From Toxoplasma gondii ME49 (lineage: Eukaryota > Apicomplexa > Conoidasida > Eucoccidiorida > Sarcocystidae): a stretch of DNA of 64,000 nt. Shown piece by piece: positions 1 through 12,900 of this stretch. The translations under genes and the position numbers were made by a program. The notes beneath the pieces are model-generated. The model searched no databases. It saw only the letters and a list, made by a program, of their open reading frames with translations, and was not told the origin of the DNA. How positions within the stretch are numbered: the first letter of the stretch is position 1; each line of letters starts with the position of its first letter. The DNA is taken from contig NC_031470.1 in assembly GCF_000006565.2 (NCBI RefSeq), forward strand, positions 2,234,954 to 2,298,953, written 5' to 3'.

Positions 1-1310
1 TACTTGTGAGAAAAAACGCGTACACAGAAGTTTCGGACAGTTGTGGCGTTTGTCGTCCACAGTGTCGCCTCCCGAGAAAGTGGAAACTGTCGAGTTTCGC
101 GTCGGTTTGTGTCAGAAACGGCGTGAAGGAGAGGAAGATGCTTTGGAGTGTTCAGAAGACCTCTCAAAATAGTGCCCAGGATCTTAGAAATCCTCTCGGT
201 GTCCTGTTTGTATTCCCCTTGCATGCAGGCTGAGTTGCTGCTGGCGCTCGAGTGTCTCCGGAGCTGGTGGACGTGCTACCGCCACGCACCCGTTTCTGTG
301 TTTGAAAGTGAATTTGGCTTTCATCTCTTCTTTGCGACGTGTCTTCCACAGGTTTCCATTTGCAGAGCCCGCGGCACTACTCACCAGCGTCCTCCGTTCA
401 CTGGCTTCGGGGGCTGCTGTGTCCCGTGCTGCTTCGCTAGGCACTGCACCGTGTGCCGTACGAAACGTCGTGCCCTTGTCTTTTCGCGAGATCCTTGAGA
501 GGGCTCTGCTTTCTCCAGAGAGGGAACGCGTTTCGCTTCCTCCTTTGTTTATGCATTCGGTTCGTCGGTTGTTGGACATCTGATGTGCTGGTAGCGCGAT
601 GGCGCCAGACCTGCGTCTTTGCCTTCATGTGTCGGGCGAGGAAAAGTCCCGCGTTGTCTACCTTTGAGCCGCGCAGATCAGGTTGCATTCCGATCAAAAG
701 TTATCCTGGCGAGTTGGAATGCGAACTCGGTTCTCAGGGTGGCGTCTCTGGTGCGCTGCTTCCTTTGGCGCCTTCTCTGCGAGACCGTCGCAAAAAGCCT
801 TTGCTCCAGAACGGCGACCGTCGCGGCTGTTCCAGCGCCTAACACAGATCGGATCGCGGATCATTTGAACAGAGACGGTGTCGACTTATGATGTGGTAAT
901 AATTGCAGTGCGTGGTCGAGCAGCTGCATGTACTGTGTTCACCTGGCGGGAGGGCCAGGGCAACTCGACGCCCGTCTTACTATTTTCTCTGTGTTCAGCA
1001 GCCGTTTCCGGTCCAGGCACAGGGTATGTTCTGTGTTTCATGCATGGCTGTTGGCTCCCCTACCGCCGTTACCCCTCCCCCTTCCCCCCGGTAGTTTTGT
1101 GTTCCGTCGCCGCCCTTCGGTGTCGACGCAGGCGCCCGAACGGTCGTGTGTTTGACGAAGGAATAAAGTTCCCTCGAGGCGGCGTCGTCGTCGAAGAGTC
1201 TGGAGCAGACGCCTGTTTCCACGTTCCAGTGTTCTCCACTCTTGCGCGAGATCGTGAGGCCCTCCTGTCCCTGCAGACGCGTCGTCCTCGTTTCTTCACG
1301 ACACGAAACC
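1..1310. other. Upstream region of the Mei2-like gene, no gene seen
   Basis: I recognise no coding motif here. Open frames on both strands (for example one on + from about 878 to 1519) overlap each other and show no family signature. The stretch would contain the promoter and 5' leader of the Mei2-like gene. TGCATG cores, the motif bound by many apicomplexan AP2 factors, occur at about 220-226 (inside TGCATGCA) and 1041-1046. Whether they act is not shown by sequence alone. Confidence 0.5.
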
Positions 1311-4235
1311 ATGGAGCCTGGCGAGCTAATTGTTCATCGAACCATCCTCCCGCCTCTCCCCACTCCTGCCGCTCCTCCACGCAATGGAGAAGCAGCTGCC
1401 TCTCCACTGAAGGAGACAAGGCGACAAGAAGCAGAATCACAGGAGACGCAGGGGCAACCCTGCAACCTGGAAGGTATGTCTGTGTGCTGACGAGTTTCGT
1501 TCATCTCAGACGAATCTAGAAAAGACCGACATGAAAAACGCGCCTCCCGGCCCTCCCTGTGTGGTGACACCAAAGGCGTTCTCAGGTCACTTCATGTACG
1601 AAAAGGTCGCCTCCTGTGAGAAAACGGCCTCTGCTTGGAAAGGCGTCCAACGTGGATCGTAGGACGGGAACATGCGGCGTGGATTCGTTGCATGCGTAAA
1701 AAACGAATCAAATCTGTTCCTCCGTTCGTGGACATCCCAGGAGCTTTCACAGAACCTGTGGTGCCCGTTGAGTCGGTGGGTACAGCACAGCTGTCGGTCC
1801 TCAGGTGTCACGTGTGACGGAATCCCCGGCTCTGTCATTCTTGAGGGGGGTTTCCTCATGAGCGCTGTCTGTACTTTACTGCAAAAGCTAGAAGACGAAA
1901 TCGTTTTCTCTCGCAGGTTAGTCCCGGGTGTTGAATCGATGAATGTGAACCTCGATCGGCTGGAGAGGTTGCACAGCCTCAAATGGTAGATCGGGGGGAA
2001 AACTGTCTCGAGATGTTCCAGCTAACCCTGTTCCAGAGGCGGTGGCACCACTCCACTCTAAACATTAGAGCTGAGACATCGACACCTCTATTGTCTCGCT
2101 TGAATCCTTGTGCTGTGGATGTCTTTCTCGAAGTCGAAACAACTTAGTTGATGGTCAATCAGTGACTGAGAAACCTGCTGGTCGACTTCAATGACTGCAT
2201 ACTTCCGATTCACTACGGTGCTGCTTCAACTCTGAGGCCGGCAGTGGAGGTCTCTCGATGTTTCCTGTGGTACATGCAGGGCAGGAGTCCACGGAGGCAG
2301 GGGAGACTGCGAAGGGTGAGCAAAAGGACGTTTCTTCGTCTCTCCCTTCAACGTCGCCGACTTCAGGCGTTCCTGGCGACAAAGATGCGCCGAAGTCTTT
2401 TGCTGTGGTGGGTGCTCGGGACTCAGAGGTCAGGAACGCTGAGGCCGCTGCGGCATTTGTCGCCGCAGATTCGTCCTCGCATTCGTCGAAAGGTAGTGAT
2501 GCAAAAACTGCGGGGACTGACGCAGAGCGCTGTCCACATGCATCTAGTTGTGTCAGGAACTCTGGCGGAGAGCGGGCAGCTCCCGTGCGAGACTCCGCGG
2601 GAGGGAAGGCGTCAAGTACAGCGCAGCAGAATGCGAGAGATCCACCGAGGGGGTTGCCTCAGGGAGAAGAGTCCGTGGCTCCGCTGGCCAGCGTGGAGAG
2701 ACAAGACGGACCGACAGATCAACGAACGGGGAAGCAACCTGAGCATGCAAGAGGGATCCAGAAAGATGACGCTTCGCTTTCCTGTGAGGAGCGCCCACAG
2801 TGCGTGGCAACAGAGACACCGCGCAAGGCGAGTGGCGAGGAGCAGCAGGATGTGAAGGACGACCAGACAGTGGAAGAATCGGGGAGGAAGCGACAGGACG
2901 GACTTGTTCAGCTGGGCAGTTGCTGCCCCGCCGCTGAGCTCGGCTCTCAAGAAGACTTATCCGGTGGCTTAACCACGGTGATGCTGAGGAATATCCCGAA
3001 CAAGTACACGCAGGAAATGATGATCTCTCTCTTGAACGAGACCTACAAAGGTACTTCGAATCAAGCGACTGTTTCACCTCGACAGCCTGTGTGGTGTGTC
3101 CTGTCTAGCCTTTCAGGGACCACAAGCGGCATTTGCCGTCACATCTATACATATGTATATACATATATGTATATATATATATATGTATATATATGCATAT
3201 ATGTTAATAGCATAGACTCTCTATTGACCTGTGCACTAGTAGATGCACATCTCTGAATGTGGCTGCAGCTTTCGAGTGGAAGAGTCTGGAGTAGAAGACT
3301 GCACTCAGTTTCCTTGTGGCTTTGAAGAACACTGATTCTCGAAGTTTTCTCTGCTACGTTTCCCCAGGCCTCTTCGACTTCTTCTACCTCCCGATTGACT
3401 TTCGGAATTCTTGCAACGTCGGATACTGCTTCATCAACTTTGTCCATCCATTTGTTGCCGTTCATTTCAAACGCGCCTTCCACAATTTGAAGCTGACGGC
3501 GTTCAAGTCGCAGAAAGTCTGCGCATGCACGTGGGGACGCGTCCAGGGCCTCCAGGTGAGAAGCTCAAAATCGTTTTGTCGACTTTGCCTCCACAAGGCG
3601 AGTTCAAATGACAGCTATCCAACTTGATTTCACTAGAGTAGAGTTCCTTTACTAATATTTACTGTCCAGAAACGTCTGGTTTTCCTCGAAAAAGCAGTCC
3701 TGACGTTCAGTTCTAAAAAGCATCGGTTGACTTCGTGCCAACAGCCGCGGTTCCACGGGTGACCGAGGAGACGCGTTTTCGAATTTCGGGCAAAAGGCGT
3801 AATCTCGAATAACAGCGCGACTCACAGCCTTCTTTGCCGCGGCACGAGCTCGGGGTTCCACTGCTGCAATGGAACTCGCTGAACGGGGAGTCGCAGTCTA
3901 TCCTTCCCAGAAAAAAGTAGCTTATTGAAACCTAGGCGTCTCATTTCATACTGTGAAACGGCGCGTCTGGCGACCTATGAATCGATGTGGATGCATTCAA
4001 CCAGTGTACCCCGATCTGTTCGGAGCTCACTGGCATTTTCATGTGCCTTGTTGTCCGAGATGTACAGGCGAACATTGCTCACTACCGAAATAGCGCCGTG
4101 ATGGGCGTCCCGTTTAGTCAATACAAACCTCTACTTTTTCGAGACGGTCTGATCATCCCGTTTCCGCAAGCGAAGCGGCCACTTCCCTCCGTCAAGCCGC
4201 GTGGCCATCACGAGCGCGGTGCGAAGGTCAGCTAA
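1311..4235 (+). CDS. Mei2-like RNA-binding protein (C-terminal RRM_2 domain)
   Basis: Four exons join in frame: 1311-1473, 2280-3050, 3368-3555 and 4068-4235, about 429 aa. Donors are GGTATGT, GGTACTT and GGTGAGA; acceptors end in CAG. Residues 1 to about 280 are low-complexity and rich in Ser, Glu, Gln and Lys. Residues about 285-385 are a Mei2-type RRM: an RNP2-like strand VMLRNIPNKYT (exon 2), then YLPIDFRN and the RNP1-like NVGYCFINF (exon 3), then a conserved tail with NIAHYRNSAVMG (exon 4). Mei2 proteins bind RNA; in fission yeast Mei2 controls meiotic entry and in plants Mei2-like proteins act in development. A role in a coccidian stage change is inference. The RRM itself is secure. 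Exon 1 rests only on a good start context (ACCATGG) and matching splice phase, so an extra or alternative 5' exon is possible. Confidence 0.82.
3143..3205. repeat. TA/TATG microsatellite inside Mei2-like intron 2
   Basis: About 60 bp of alternating TATATG/TATATA lie in the intron between the two halves of the RRM. This is a simple repeat likely to be length-polymorphic between isolates. No coding role. Confidence 0.85.
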
Positions 4236-6958
4236 CAGAGCTGAACGGCCCAATAAGAAAAATCACTGCCACTGCCTTCCGTAGATGAGGCTTAAATTCA
4301 GGTCTTATCGCGAGCTTCGATGTGGTTCTGTATTTTCTTCGTAAAGAAAATTAAGCTTGCTGAGAGGCAACGGCATCGCTGCAGGAGAGTGTGAGGATAG
4401 TAGCTCAGATGAGACAGGACCCCAGCATGTTGCCTGCATCGGGCGTCCCCAGAAAGGAACATGGTGTCGGCATGTATGGCACTTATTTCCAGTTGTCGTA
4501 CAGCGAAAGCAGTCGTTATAAGTGCTGACAGTTTTCTCTGTGCTTGCGTAACTCTCGTACTGACTTCAGTCTGCTAGAGTTCTGCATGCTTCGACCCACC
4601 GCTTTTTTTGCTCAGGAGGTAACTGGTGTATGAATTCAAATGATGTGACACCCTTTCAGTGTCTATGTTTGTAGCAGCGGAGGCTTCATGGCCGCGGTAG
4701 CCGGTGGAAGCAACGCGTGGTCTGCAGGGAGTAACGGGTTCCAGAGGTTTGGCTCCTGCGGCGCTCTCTCTTATTTCTCGTCCTTTGTGAGCGCGAAGTT
4801 TTTTCTGTGTGGTCGAGGCGCTTCAGCGTATGTACTTCTCGTTATTTGTTTGCTCATTTGCTTCCTGAGGAAAATGACCGTCTACAAAGACGTGGGTTAC
4901 CTGAGTCATAAGCACACCGCAAACGTGCTTCGATCAGAAGATGCGTGCCACTCACCGCGGTGGTTTTAGCTTCCAACTCGGGGACACCATCAGCGGGTGT
5001 ATGGGGACATCACACAGAGACTCCTCTTTGATATCGCAGTGGAGTTCGTGTGAAAAGCGAATGGTCACCGCAGTGCAGAACGTCTTCAGCACTGTAAGGG
5101 ATTACAGACGCACTGGGTGTCCTTTTGAGCTGCACAGTGGACTGTCGATACTCCATCATGTCATCGCTTTCAGCGGAAAATCACTCGAGAACTGAAACAG
5201 TCAAAAAACAGAGTGCGACCTAAACACATCCACCTCAAAAGTGGCCCTCTGTGGAGCGTGTCTCCGGGCTTTCCGTGAAAGTAAGACGGCTGATATCTCC
5301 TCCGCTTAGCCTGAAGGATTTTCGGTGACGGCTGGACCTCAGTCTCTCTCTCGTTCATCATCCGCCACTACAAGTCCCGGTGAACGATATACTAGAAGAT
5401 GCAGTCTCTTGCAGCTTTGTTGAGAACAGTGTTCATGCAAGCTTTGTTTAGTGGTGGAGCGCGCTTAGTCAAGGATTTTTTACAAATCAGTTTTGTAGCG
5501 GTGTCTTTTGCATTCACGGTCACTGCCTCCGCAAAGCCGCCTGCACGAGGCCATGGAGTGCACAGCCAGATCCTCTCGCCTAAAACCACGAAATCGACAA
5601 CTTGCTGACGTGCCCCGGGTGCGTTCCTGACACAGGCAACTTGTTTTCCATCACCAGCTGGTGAGAATCTCCGGTGTGCCAGCTGCGATTTATGGAATTT
5701 CCGTGTATCTGACAAGTCGTCGAGAAAGACGTCGTACTGCTGTTGGCACAAATGAGTTCCTTTATCACGTTTCATATAAGCTGACAGCTTTACAAGAAGT
5801 TTCAGAGGAGCGATCTAGAAGATACCATGACGATCTCTCCCACGATGAGGAAACCGCTTTTTCGCAAAATCCACAAGGAAAAAAACATATCACTGTTCAC
5901 CCCATTGATGAAACGCAGGTCAAAATGTCTCAGCCGCATTCGTTTACAGATGCACATAAGATCATTTGAAGGCCTACATTGGAGTACAGTGCCCTTGTCA
6001 TTTGAGGGACGTTTACTGCCTCAAGATCCAACAAGTCATTCGTTTGTCTCAATCCCTCCGTTGTTATATTCAACCCTTTCGAGGGGGGGTGGGGGGGGGG
6101 GGGGGAAGGCGGCGATTTTGACTCTGCCGCAAAGCCGACCCCAGGTTCCACCGAACTCGAATCACGGGTGTGTCCTAAGCCAACGGCAGCCAATGAAACA
6201 TCGGAAAAGTCTAAAGAATGTCGAGAATTGCTGTAGTGCCCGCAGTCCTGATATGCACCCGTCAAGCCCACCATTATCGCTGGTACGACAGGTCGAAGAG
6301 AGCCGTAACTCCTTCGCCTATTATTGGCACATGCTCGGAAGTGCACATTGAAAAAGATAAACACTGTGCGGGAACACGAACGCACAGTGGTTCGTAACAG
6401 CCCGGTTCACGGAAAATAAAGTATTCAGGTCAGTAGTCCTGAAAAGACACATGTAGAGATCGTTTCTGTACATACGGAGAGGCACCGGGAGGAAAATCGG
6501 TACGGGAGAGAATTAAAAAAGATTTGGATACGGAAGTTTTCGGCGGCATCCGGTCGCCTTCCCACAGGGGAAGCTCCTGCACCTTTGTACAAAACTATTC
6601 GTGGCAGAAGCCCGCCGTCAGGTTGCGTAAACTTTGGATCCCGAGAGCAACGCTGTCACTGGCAGGAAGCCTTTTTTTCTCGTCAAAGCGTTTGTGAATG
6701 AACCCGTTGAACCGGTTCGTACGCAGATCCGTTCTAGCGGAGGTGAGTTCCCTTGAACAGGTTCAGATCAACGGAAAAGCAATGCTGTGCATGATGGAAG
6801 CCGGAACTTTGGCATTTGTGACGATCGGACTCTTGCCGAATCCTGGTTCGGCGCGCCGCGTGCTTCCATGGAGAGAAAAAAGCGCAGTGAGGACCGAATG
6901 ATGACGCAGTGCACGGTCTGTTTTTCTCCAGGAAGTCAGCGCAAGCGAGTCTCTCGCG
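4236..6958. other. Convergent intergenic region with a poly-G run
   Basis: This 2.7-kb stretch separates the stop codons of the Mei2-like gene (+) and the AP2 gene (-) and should hold both 3' UTRs. I see no recognisable coding exon. At 6083-6105 there is a run of seven G, one T and fifteen G on the + strand. Open frames here (for example 5827-6351 +, 5930-6385 -) run through the G tract and have no family signature. Confidence 0.5.
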
Positions 6959-9900
6959 CTAGAGAAGCAACTGAGCAAGGGAGTCTGGAACACTGCTCTC
7001 GCCTTCTCGAGATGAGCCGCCTTCAGCGCCGTCGAAATCTTGGCCCTCGTTGAGACCGTCCTCACTCGAGCACGGGACGCCAGTGTTTGTGATGTCTCCC
7101 GAATGACCCGAAGACGAGTCTGACCGCACTCGGTCGCCGAAACAGATTGAGGGAGGAAGCTTCGAAAGAGGGGATGGGGAAGCTTGAGACGAGGCGAGTG
7201 ACGAAATTCCCTCGGCGTTCGACGAGGCTGCTGAGAGAAATCTGTGGTTCTGAGCGCCTCCTCTAGAGTAGGTCGGATTCGCTGTCCCTGACGAACAACT
7301 GGAGGAACTCAGTTCAGTCTTTATCGAGGTTCGCTCCTCCTTTCCAGCAGCTGCATCCGCAGTCTTTATCTCCAGACACTCCGGAGACTCCGTGGACTGT
7401 TGACGCGTGTTGTAGAAGCCACGACGCGCCGCTGCGGCTCGACTGGGCCTGTTTGCAGACGAGAGCGAGGCCGAACCCACGCTCGAAACGGCTCCATGTG
7501 AAGAGCTTCCTCCACGCCCTGAAGCGGCGATTCTCGCCGACTGGCTTCTGCTTCGTGTGTTATGGTGGTGGCTCGACTGCGTCGGATGTTCGTGCTTGGT
7601 TTGCACCCGTTCGCGCTCTTCCATTCGCTCTTGTTCGGAGTCTTCACATCCCCGGCGAGAGCTCGAGAGGCGGGAAGACGACAGTGGGCCGACGCGCCCT
7701 GTCTCCCGGCTCCCGCCGCCTGAAGGTCCGCCTCCGTCCTTCAGGCGTCCCTCGCTGTCAGTGTCTCCCTGATTCAGCCCCTGGAGAGGACCGCTCTCAG
7801 ATTTTCCGACGCCTTCCTGTTCGTCCTCAAGGTCTCCGCCTTCGTCCGTACCAGCAGTTGTGACGCGACTCACACGGCCGCCTCTCCCCGGCGTCACACC
7901 TGTGCGTTCGCAGTCTGCCTTTTCTTCTCGAGCTAAGCCGGTGGAGCCACTGATGCCTGGCAGGCGTCGCAGGGACTCAGCGGGGCTCATGTACCCGGAG
8001 GATCCTTCTGTTGATGAGGTGCTGCGGGCGTGCATCGCATCGACCCCCGACGCAGACCCTGTGGGACCGAGACTCGAAGTGTCTCTCTCCACACTCGACA
8101 GAGTCAGGAGCTGCCGCAACAGTTGGACGAGGTCGAGATGCGGCAACTGAGTCGGGACTTGCTTGTTCTTGATGCACACCCTGAAAATCCTCGTGTAACG
8201 CCCCAGACTGTTCACATTCGTTGCCAATCGCACAATTTCTTTGTGCCGCTCAAGGGCAGCCACGCAGACGCGAGCATCTGCAGCGGAGATCTCGCAGCCC
8301 GTGTCGTGACTCCCTTTGTCGCGGTCCGCCGCGCCGGTCGAATCGCGTTTCAGCGGCGAGGCCTCGCCGCGAGTCTTCTGCTGTCTTCGCCAGTGGTCCC
8401 GCTCTCTGCCCGACAGCGAATCGGACTCTCGGTCCGACGAAAAGTCCTCAGCGCCGCCCTCGGCCTTGCCAAAATGCTCCACCAGTTGGCCCTCCGGGAC
8501 CAGCGCCCGGACCGCGTCCTGGACGGACTGGAGCAGCAGGAGCACGAGCTCTTTGGTGAGATGGAGAATGAGCAGAGGCCCCGTTGGCGCGGCGTTGCTG
8601 GGTGCATCGCCCGCGAGCGAAGACGAGGAAAACCAATCCCTCTCTACACTGCCGGAAGAGATCATGGGGTCGCTCTCGTCTGCACAGCCTGCCGCGGAGT
8701 CTCCTTGGAGCTCGCCTCCCCCCTCTGCCTGCGAGTGATGTGGACAGCAGGACGACGGGGAGACGGACGCGGTCTGAAATGGCGACGCGCCAGTGGGCTT
8801 CCACCCGGTCTTCTTTGCATGCTGCACGCGAGAGACAGGGTGGCTGGAGCTGCCCAGCGACGACTCTTGACCAGAGCTGCCACCGCAGGCACCGTGAGGG
8901 AGACACTCCTCTTTCATGTGGTGCCCGTGACGCGCCACAGGCCTTGGGAATCCTTGGCAGTCGTCCCCACAGCAGGTGCAAGTCCAGCGACGGCTGCAGC
9001 ACGAGGTGTCACAGCTGCTTTCCTGTTGCGAAAGCACATACGACACACAGACGTCTTCAAATATTCAAGACGAAAAACCTGGTCGGGAAGCCACGCTCTC
9101 TTTTGCTGCTGTTCAATGCCAGCAGCGGCATCAACGTTTCAGACGACAGGCAGTTGTAGTCTCTCACCTGGAGAGTTGCGGAGTGCCTTCGGCAGCAACA
9201 CACCCCTCCTCCAACGGCCTTGGAGCAAGGACTGAGGTGCTGGCACGTGAAGGCGCAGGACAGCGAGTTATTGGGGACGCCGCGGCATGCTCCACTGGAG
9301 CCACACAGGGAGGACAGCGTCGGCCTCGCCGACGGACTACGGACATACACAAGGAAAGTACAGAAGCTAGAGGTCTGCAAGATTCGTATTTCTTGTGGTG
9401 CTGTGGGGAAGACGAAGGGGCACACCTGGAAGCCCACAGGCAACGCGATGTGCTGTGCAGGACAAACGCCGGTGGACTGCAGGCCTGCCCAAGTCCCCAA
9501 TCGCTTCATTCGTCGACTGCGTGTTTGGGTCAGCGGGTCCACCGCAATTCTGTAACATCGGTGTGCCTTGGAGAGGCCTTCTAGACCTGGGCCTCTCGGC
9601 GCTAGCGAAAAAGAGAACGCTGAACAACTGTACCGTCTTACCATAGGAGAACATCGCCGGCGGTGCTGCTTGGCGCGGCGGCCAATGCAAAAGCAGCCAG
9701 CGAGAAGCTTGAAGGAAGAAGTGGGGACGAAGCAAAGGAGGAGGAGGAAAGCAGTGCTCGGCGTTTGCTACACGCATGCACGGAGTGAGAGGATGCAGAT
9801 CGAAGGGGCGGAGACAGGAGATCTTCCGGTGGCGAGTGTTCTCCAAAGGAAGGCGTGACAATTGCCGTTCCGAAAGTCCCTCTTTCGCTGCAACAGGAGA

Positions 9901-12900
9901 CGCAGAAAGCACACCCGAAAAAACGACCAGTAGTCCAAACGTCTTTGATCCTGCGCTCCAAAGAACTCCCCAGACAATAGCGCGAGGTCTGAACACACTT
10001 CCAAAAAAAAGCGTTCTATTCAGGGCACCTGCGCAGTCTCCCGAGAGGCTCTCTGCATAGGTGCAGCTGGACTTGAATCAGGAGACGACGAGACACGAGG
10101 CCTTCGCGTAAACGGAACAGGATCCCTATACTCCAGCGTCATGTTGCAATGCAACAGGGAGCTCTCAGAAGTATATGTGAGACATAACAGCTCGTTTTTG
10201 TGCGCCAGACATGGCAAAAAACACTCTGACTTTCTCAGGTGCACCAAAACGGAATGACTCACGCGCAGTGTCTGCCGCCACAGTCCGCGTCCAGACGCGA
10301 GAATATCACTCTGTGGCTCCCGTCACCAGCGTGCTCGCGAACTTCCCGTCTCTCCTGGCCTTTCTCGAATTGGGTTCTGGTCTCACGAGTGTCCTCTGGC
10401 CCTGCGGACCGTCCACCGTTGCTCTCTTTCCTGCTGCCCGATAGCGTGCGATCGCCGACCACCGGAAGCGGTTTTTCTTCACGGCCAGCTTTGCTCGGAT
10501 CACCGCCTTCTCGCGAGCCTTGCCCCGCGGTGTGTCCTCCTCCGCGGTAGGTGTGTTCTTTTACAACGGCCTTGTCTGTGCCCTTGCTCACCCAAGCAAC
10601 TTTGTCTGCCGGCTCGCCGTCACGCGCGGTCTCGTCACCCGTTCCAGACCGTTTGCCTCCACCTTTTGTAGAGTTACTTTCGTCGTTCGTCGATGGGAGT
10701 CGAGGCTTTTTCGCAGTGCCATCTTCTCGTTCTTCTTGTGAGGTCTGCCCATCGCCGTCAGAAGACGCACCGAGGTCATCACCAGAGTGCCTGGCGCCTT
10801 CGTCTTTCCCTGTAGACTTTCCATCGGCCGTTCCAATCTTAGTCCCCCGCTGCCCGAGCCGGAGTGAGTAGAGCTCTCGGCCTGCGCCTTCGGCCCTCCC
10901 AGCATGTCTGCAGTTTCCATTGTGAGATCCTCCCTCATGCGCAGCTGGGTCCTGAGAATCCGAAAGCTGGCGCCCCTGGTCGCGCGAGCGCGTTCCTCCT
11001 CCTCCTCCTCCCATCCAGATCACTTCCTCCCTCGCCTTCTCGTCCTCCGCGCCAGGTCCACCGTTGGGTGTGCGGGCGTCTTCAGTTCCTCGAGACCGGC
11101 AGCTCTGCGGGGTTGCACTGTTTTCGGGAGGATCCTTTCGCTTCCGACTCCGAGTCGAGGAACGGCTGATGCCGCTCTCGCTTGCACCAGTCTGAGCCTC
11201 AGGGAGAGAGCCTCCCGACAGGTGGTCGGAGAGATGAGACACCTGAACTTGTTGAGTCGGCGCGTTTGAAAGATCCGCATGGGGAGGTCCACCGTGCGCC
11301 TCAGGTTTCACTCCGTTCGGCGGGGCTGGCACGGACATGTGGTGCTGGTGCCGGAGGTCAGGGGAGCGTTGGCGCTCCTCCACAGGGTTGAGAGGCGCGC
11401 GGGCCGGCAAGAAAGAGTTGGTGGCGGCAGAAAAAACAGCGATGGTGGACGCGTCTGCTGACGGAAAGTTTCCAGAGGCGTCAAGTCCCGCGGATAAGTG
11501 GTGGGAGTTCAGAGCGCGCTCGAAATCAAAGGGGAGATACTGCTGCAGTGACTCCTTCTCAAGGCGATCGGAGCCAAGCGGTTGGGCCGGCGCCCAGGAT
11601 GACGTTTGAGCCAGCAGTTCTTGGTGGCGTTGCAGCTGCGAACACAGTCAAAGAGGACAGTTCTCCAGTTACGACATTGTGATCGAGGGACTCGTTGCTC
11701 GACACTTGGAGTCTATATAGGCTGGTGGGTTTTGTCGTCCGTCGATTTCGAATCTTGTCAACCTGGCTCCGAACACCCTGAGCGTATCGCTTAACAACGC
11801 ACTTGTCGACAGACTTCTTTAAAAACCTAAGAGTCACTGGTTCAAAGACACCTAAGCGTATAGCCAATGGTAGATCTATATTTCTGCAAATTAAGCCTGA
11901 CTCCCCACCAGCATAACCGTGGGCAGCTGAGGCACCCCCCTTGGCTTCTGAGGCTGCTTCAAATAAAACCTGACGAAGCGCAAGGTATTGTCAGAAACGG
12001 TGAACAGCACCAGCCACACTGGAACAGTGGGCCATGCAGCTGAGAGTCGCAGCGGCATCCTTTGCCTGGCAGACCTACGCTTGACGAGACAGAACACACG
12101 ACTTACCTATCGGGAGTTTGTTTCGGCCACAAGTTTTGAAAGCTCCCAGAAAAAGTGCCGTCTCTTCGCTGGCTCACCAGAGATAACCAAAGAAGACCAG
12201 TCAGCAACTATAAACAAGAAGAAGCTTCCCGGACTCCGTCGGAGGGCCGGTCTCTTCGTGAGAAAGTGCGAGGGACGCTCTGGCGGCGGGCACTGAGAAC
12301 ACCGCGTGTTTAAAATGGTCACTTACTTCCAGATGTGGCATGCACGTTGGCAGGGAGGCAGATCCCAAGACTCCAGCTGGGGCGCGCGTCACCACAGAGG
12401 GGCTCTTTGGCTGTTGCTGCTGTTGCTTGCGACCTGTTCTGTCGCGCAATCCGAGTTTCTGTTCTTGCAGCTTTCGGCACTCTGGACAGAAAGGAGATCA
12501 GCGATGGTATGTGGTTTTGTGGAGTTTTTTTCTAGGGAGCCCCTGACGTGGATTGATTTCGCGGGGACACCAGCTAGAACCGCGGCCGAATACGTCGCCT
12601 ACCCTTTGTGCGCTTTCCGCACAGTTTTCATACGCAGGTTCTCGAAGCCGTCGCACAAGAAAGCTCATCGACGGTTCCTGGAGTGGCTCTACGAGTGGTC
12701 CACCAGGCATCACTAGTCTCAGTGTCCCGGAAAACCCCCAACAATGGATATAGAAAAGCCTCAAATCCGCCTGCTCTATCGGGGTAGGGAAGGTACGTGG
12801 ATCGATGCTTCACGCTCTGGGCTCCCCTCTACTTGAACACTGTCCTGGAAGGGGAAAAACACAGTTACCCTAATTTTTGTGCGGAGGACGCTGGTTACAA

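Noticed and set aside
878..1519. 213-codon + frame near the Mei2-like start
   Set aside because: It overlaps the proposed exon 1 in another frame, has random-looking composition and no splice partner.
8030..9235. 401-codon open frame on + opposite the AP2 gene's last exon
   Set aside because: It is antisense to the Ser-rich coding exon with the ACDC-like region; Arg/Pro-rich shadow frames are common opposite such exons. No motif.
9057..10000. Minus-strand frames of about 200 codons between AP2 exons 3 and 4
   Set aside because: They run through pyrimidine-rich intron-like sequence and end in stops just before exon 4; treated as intron, although a missed exon is possible.
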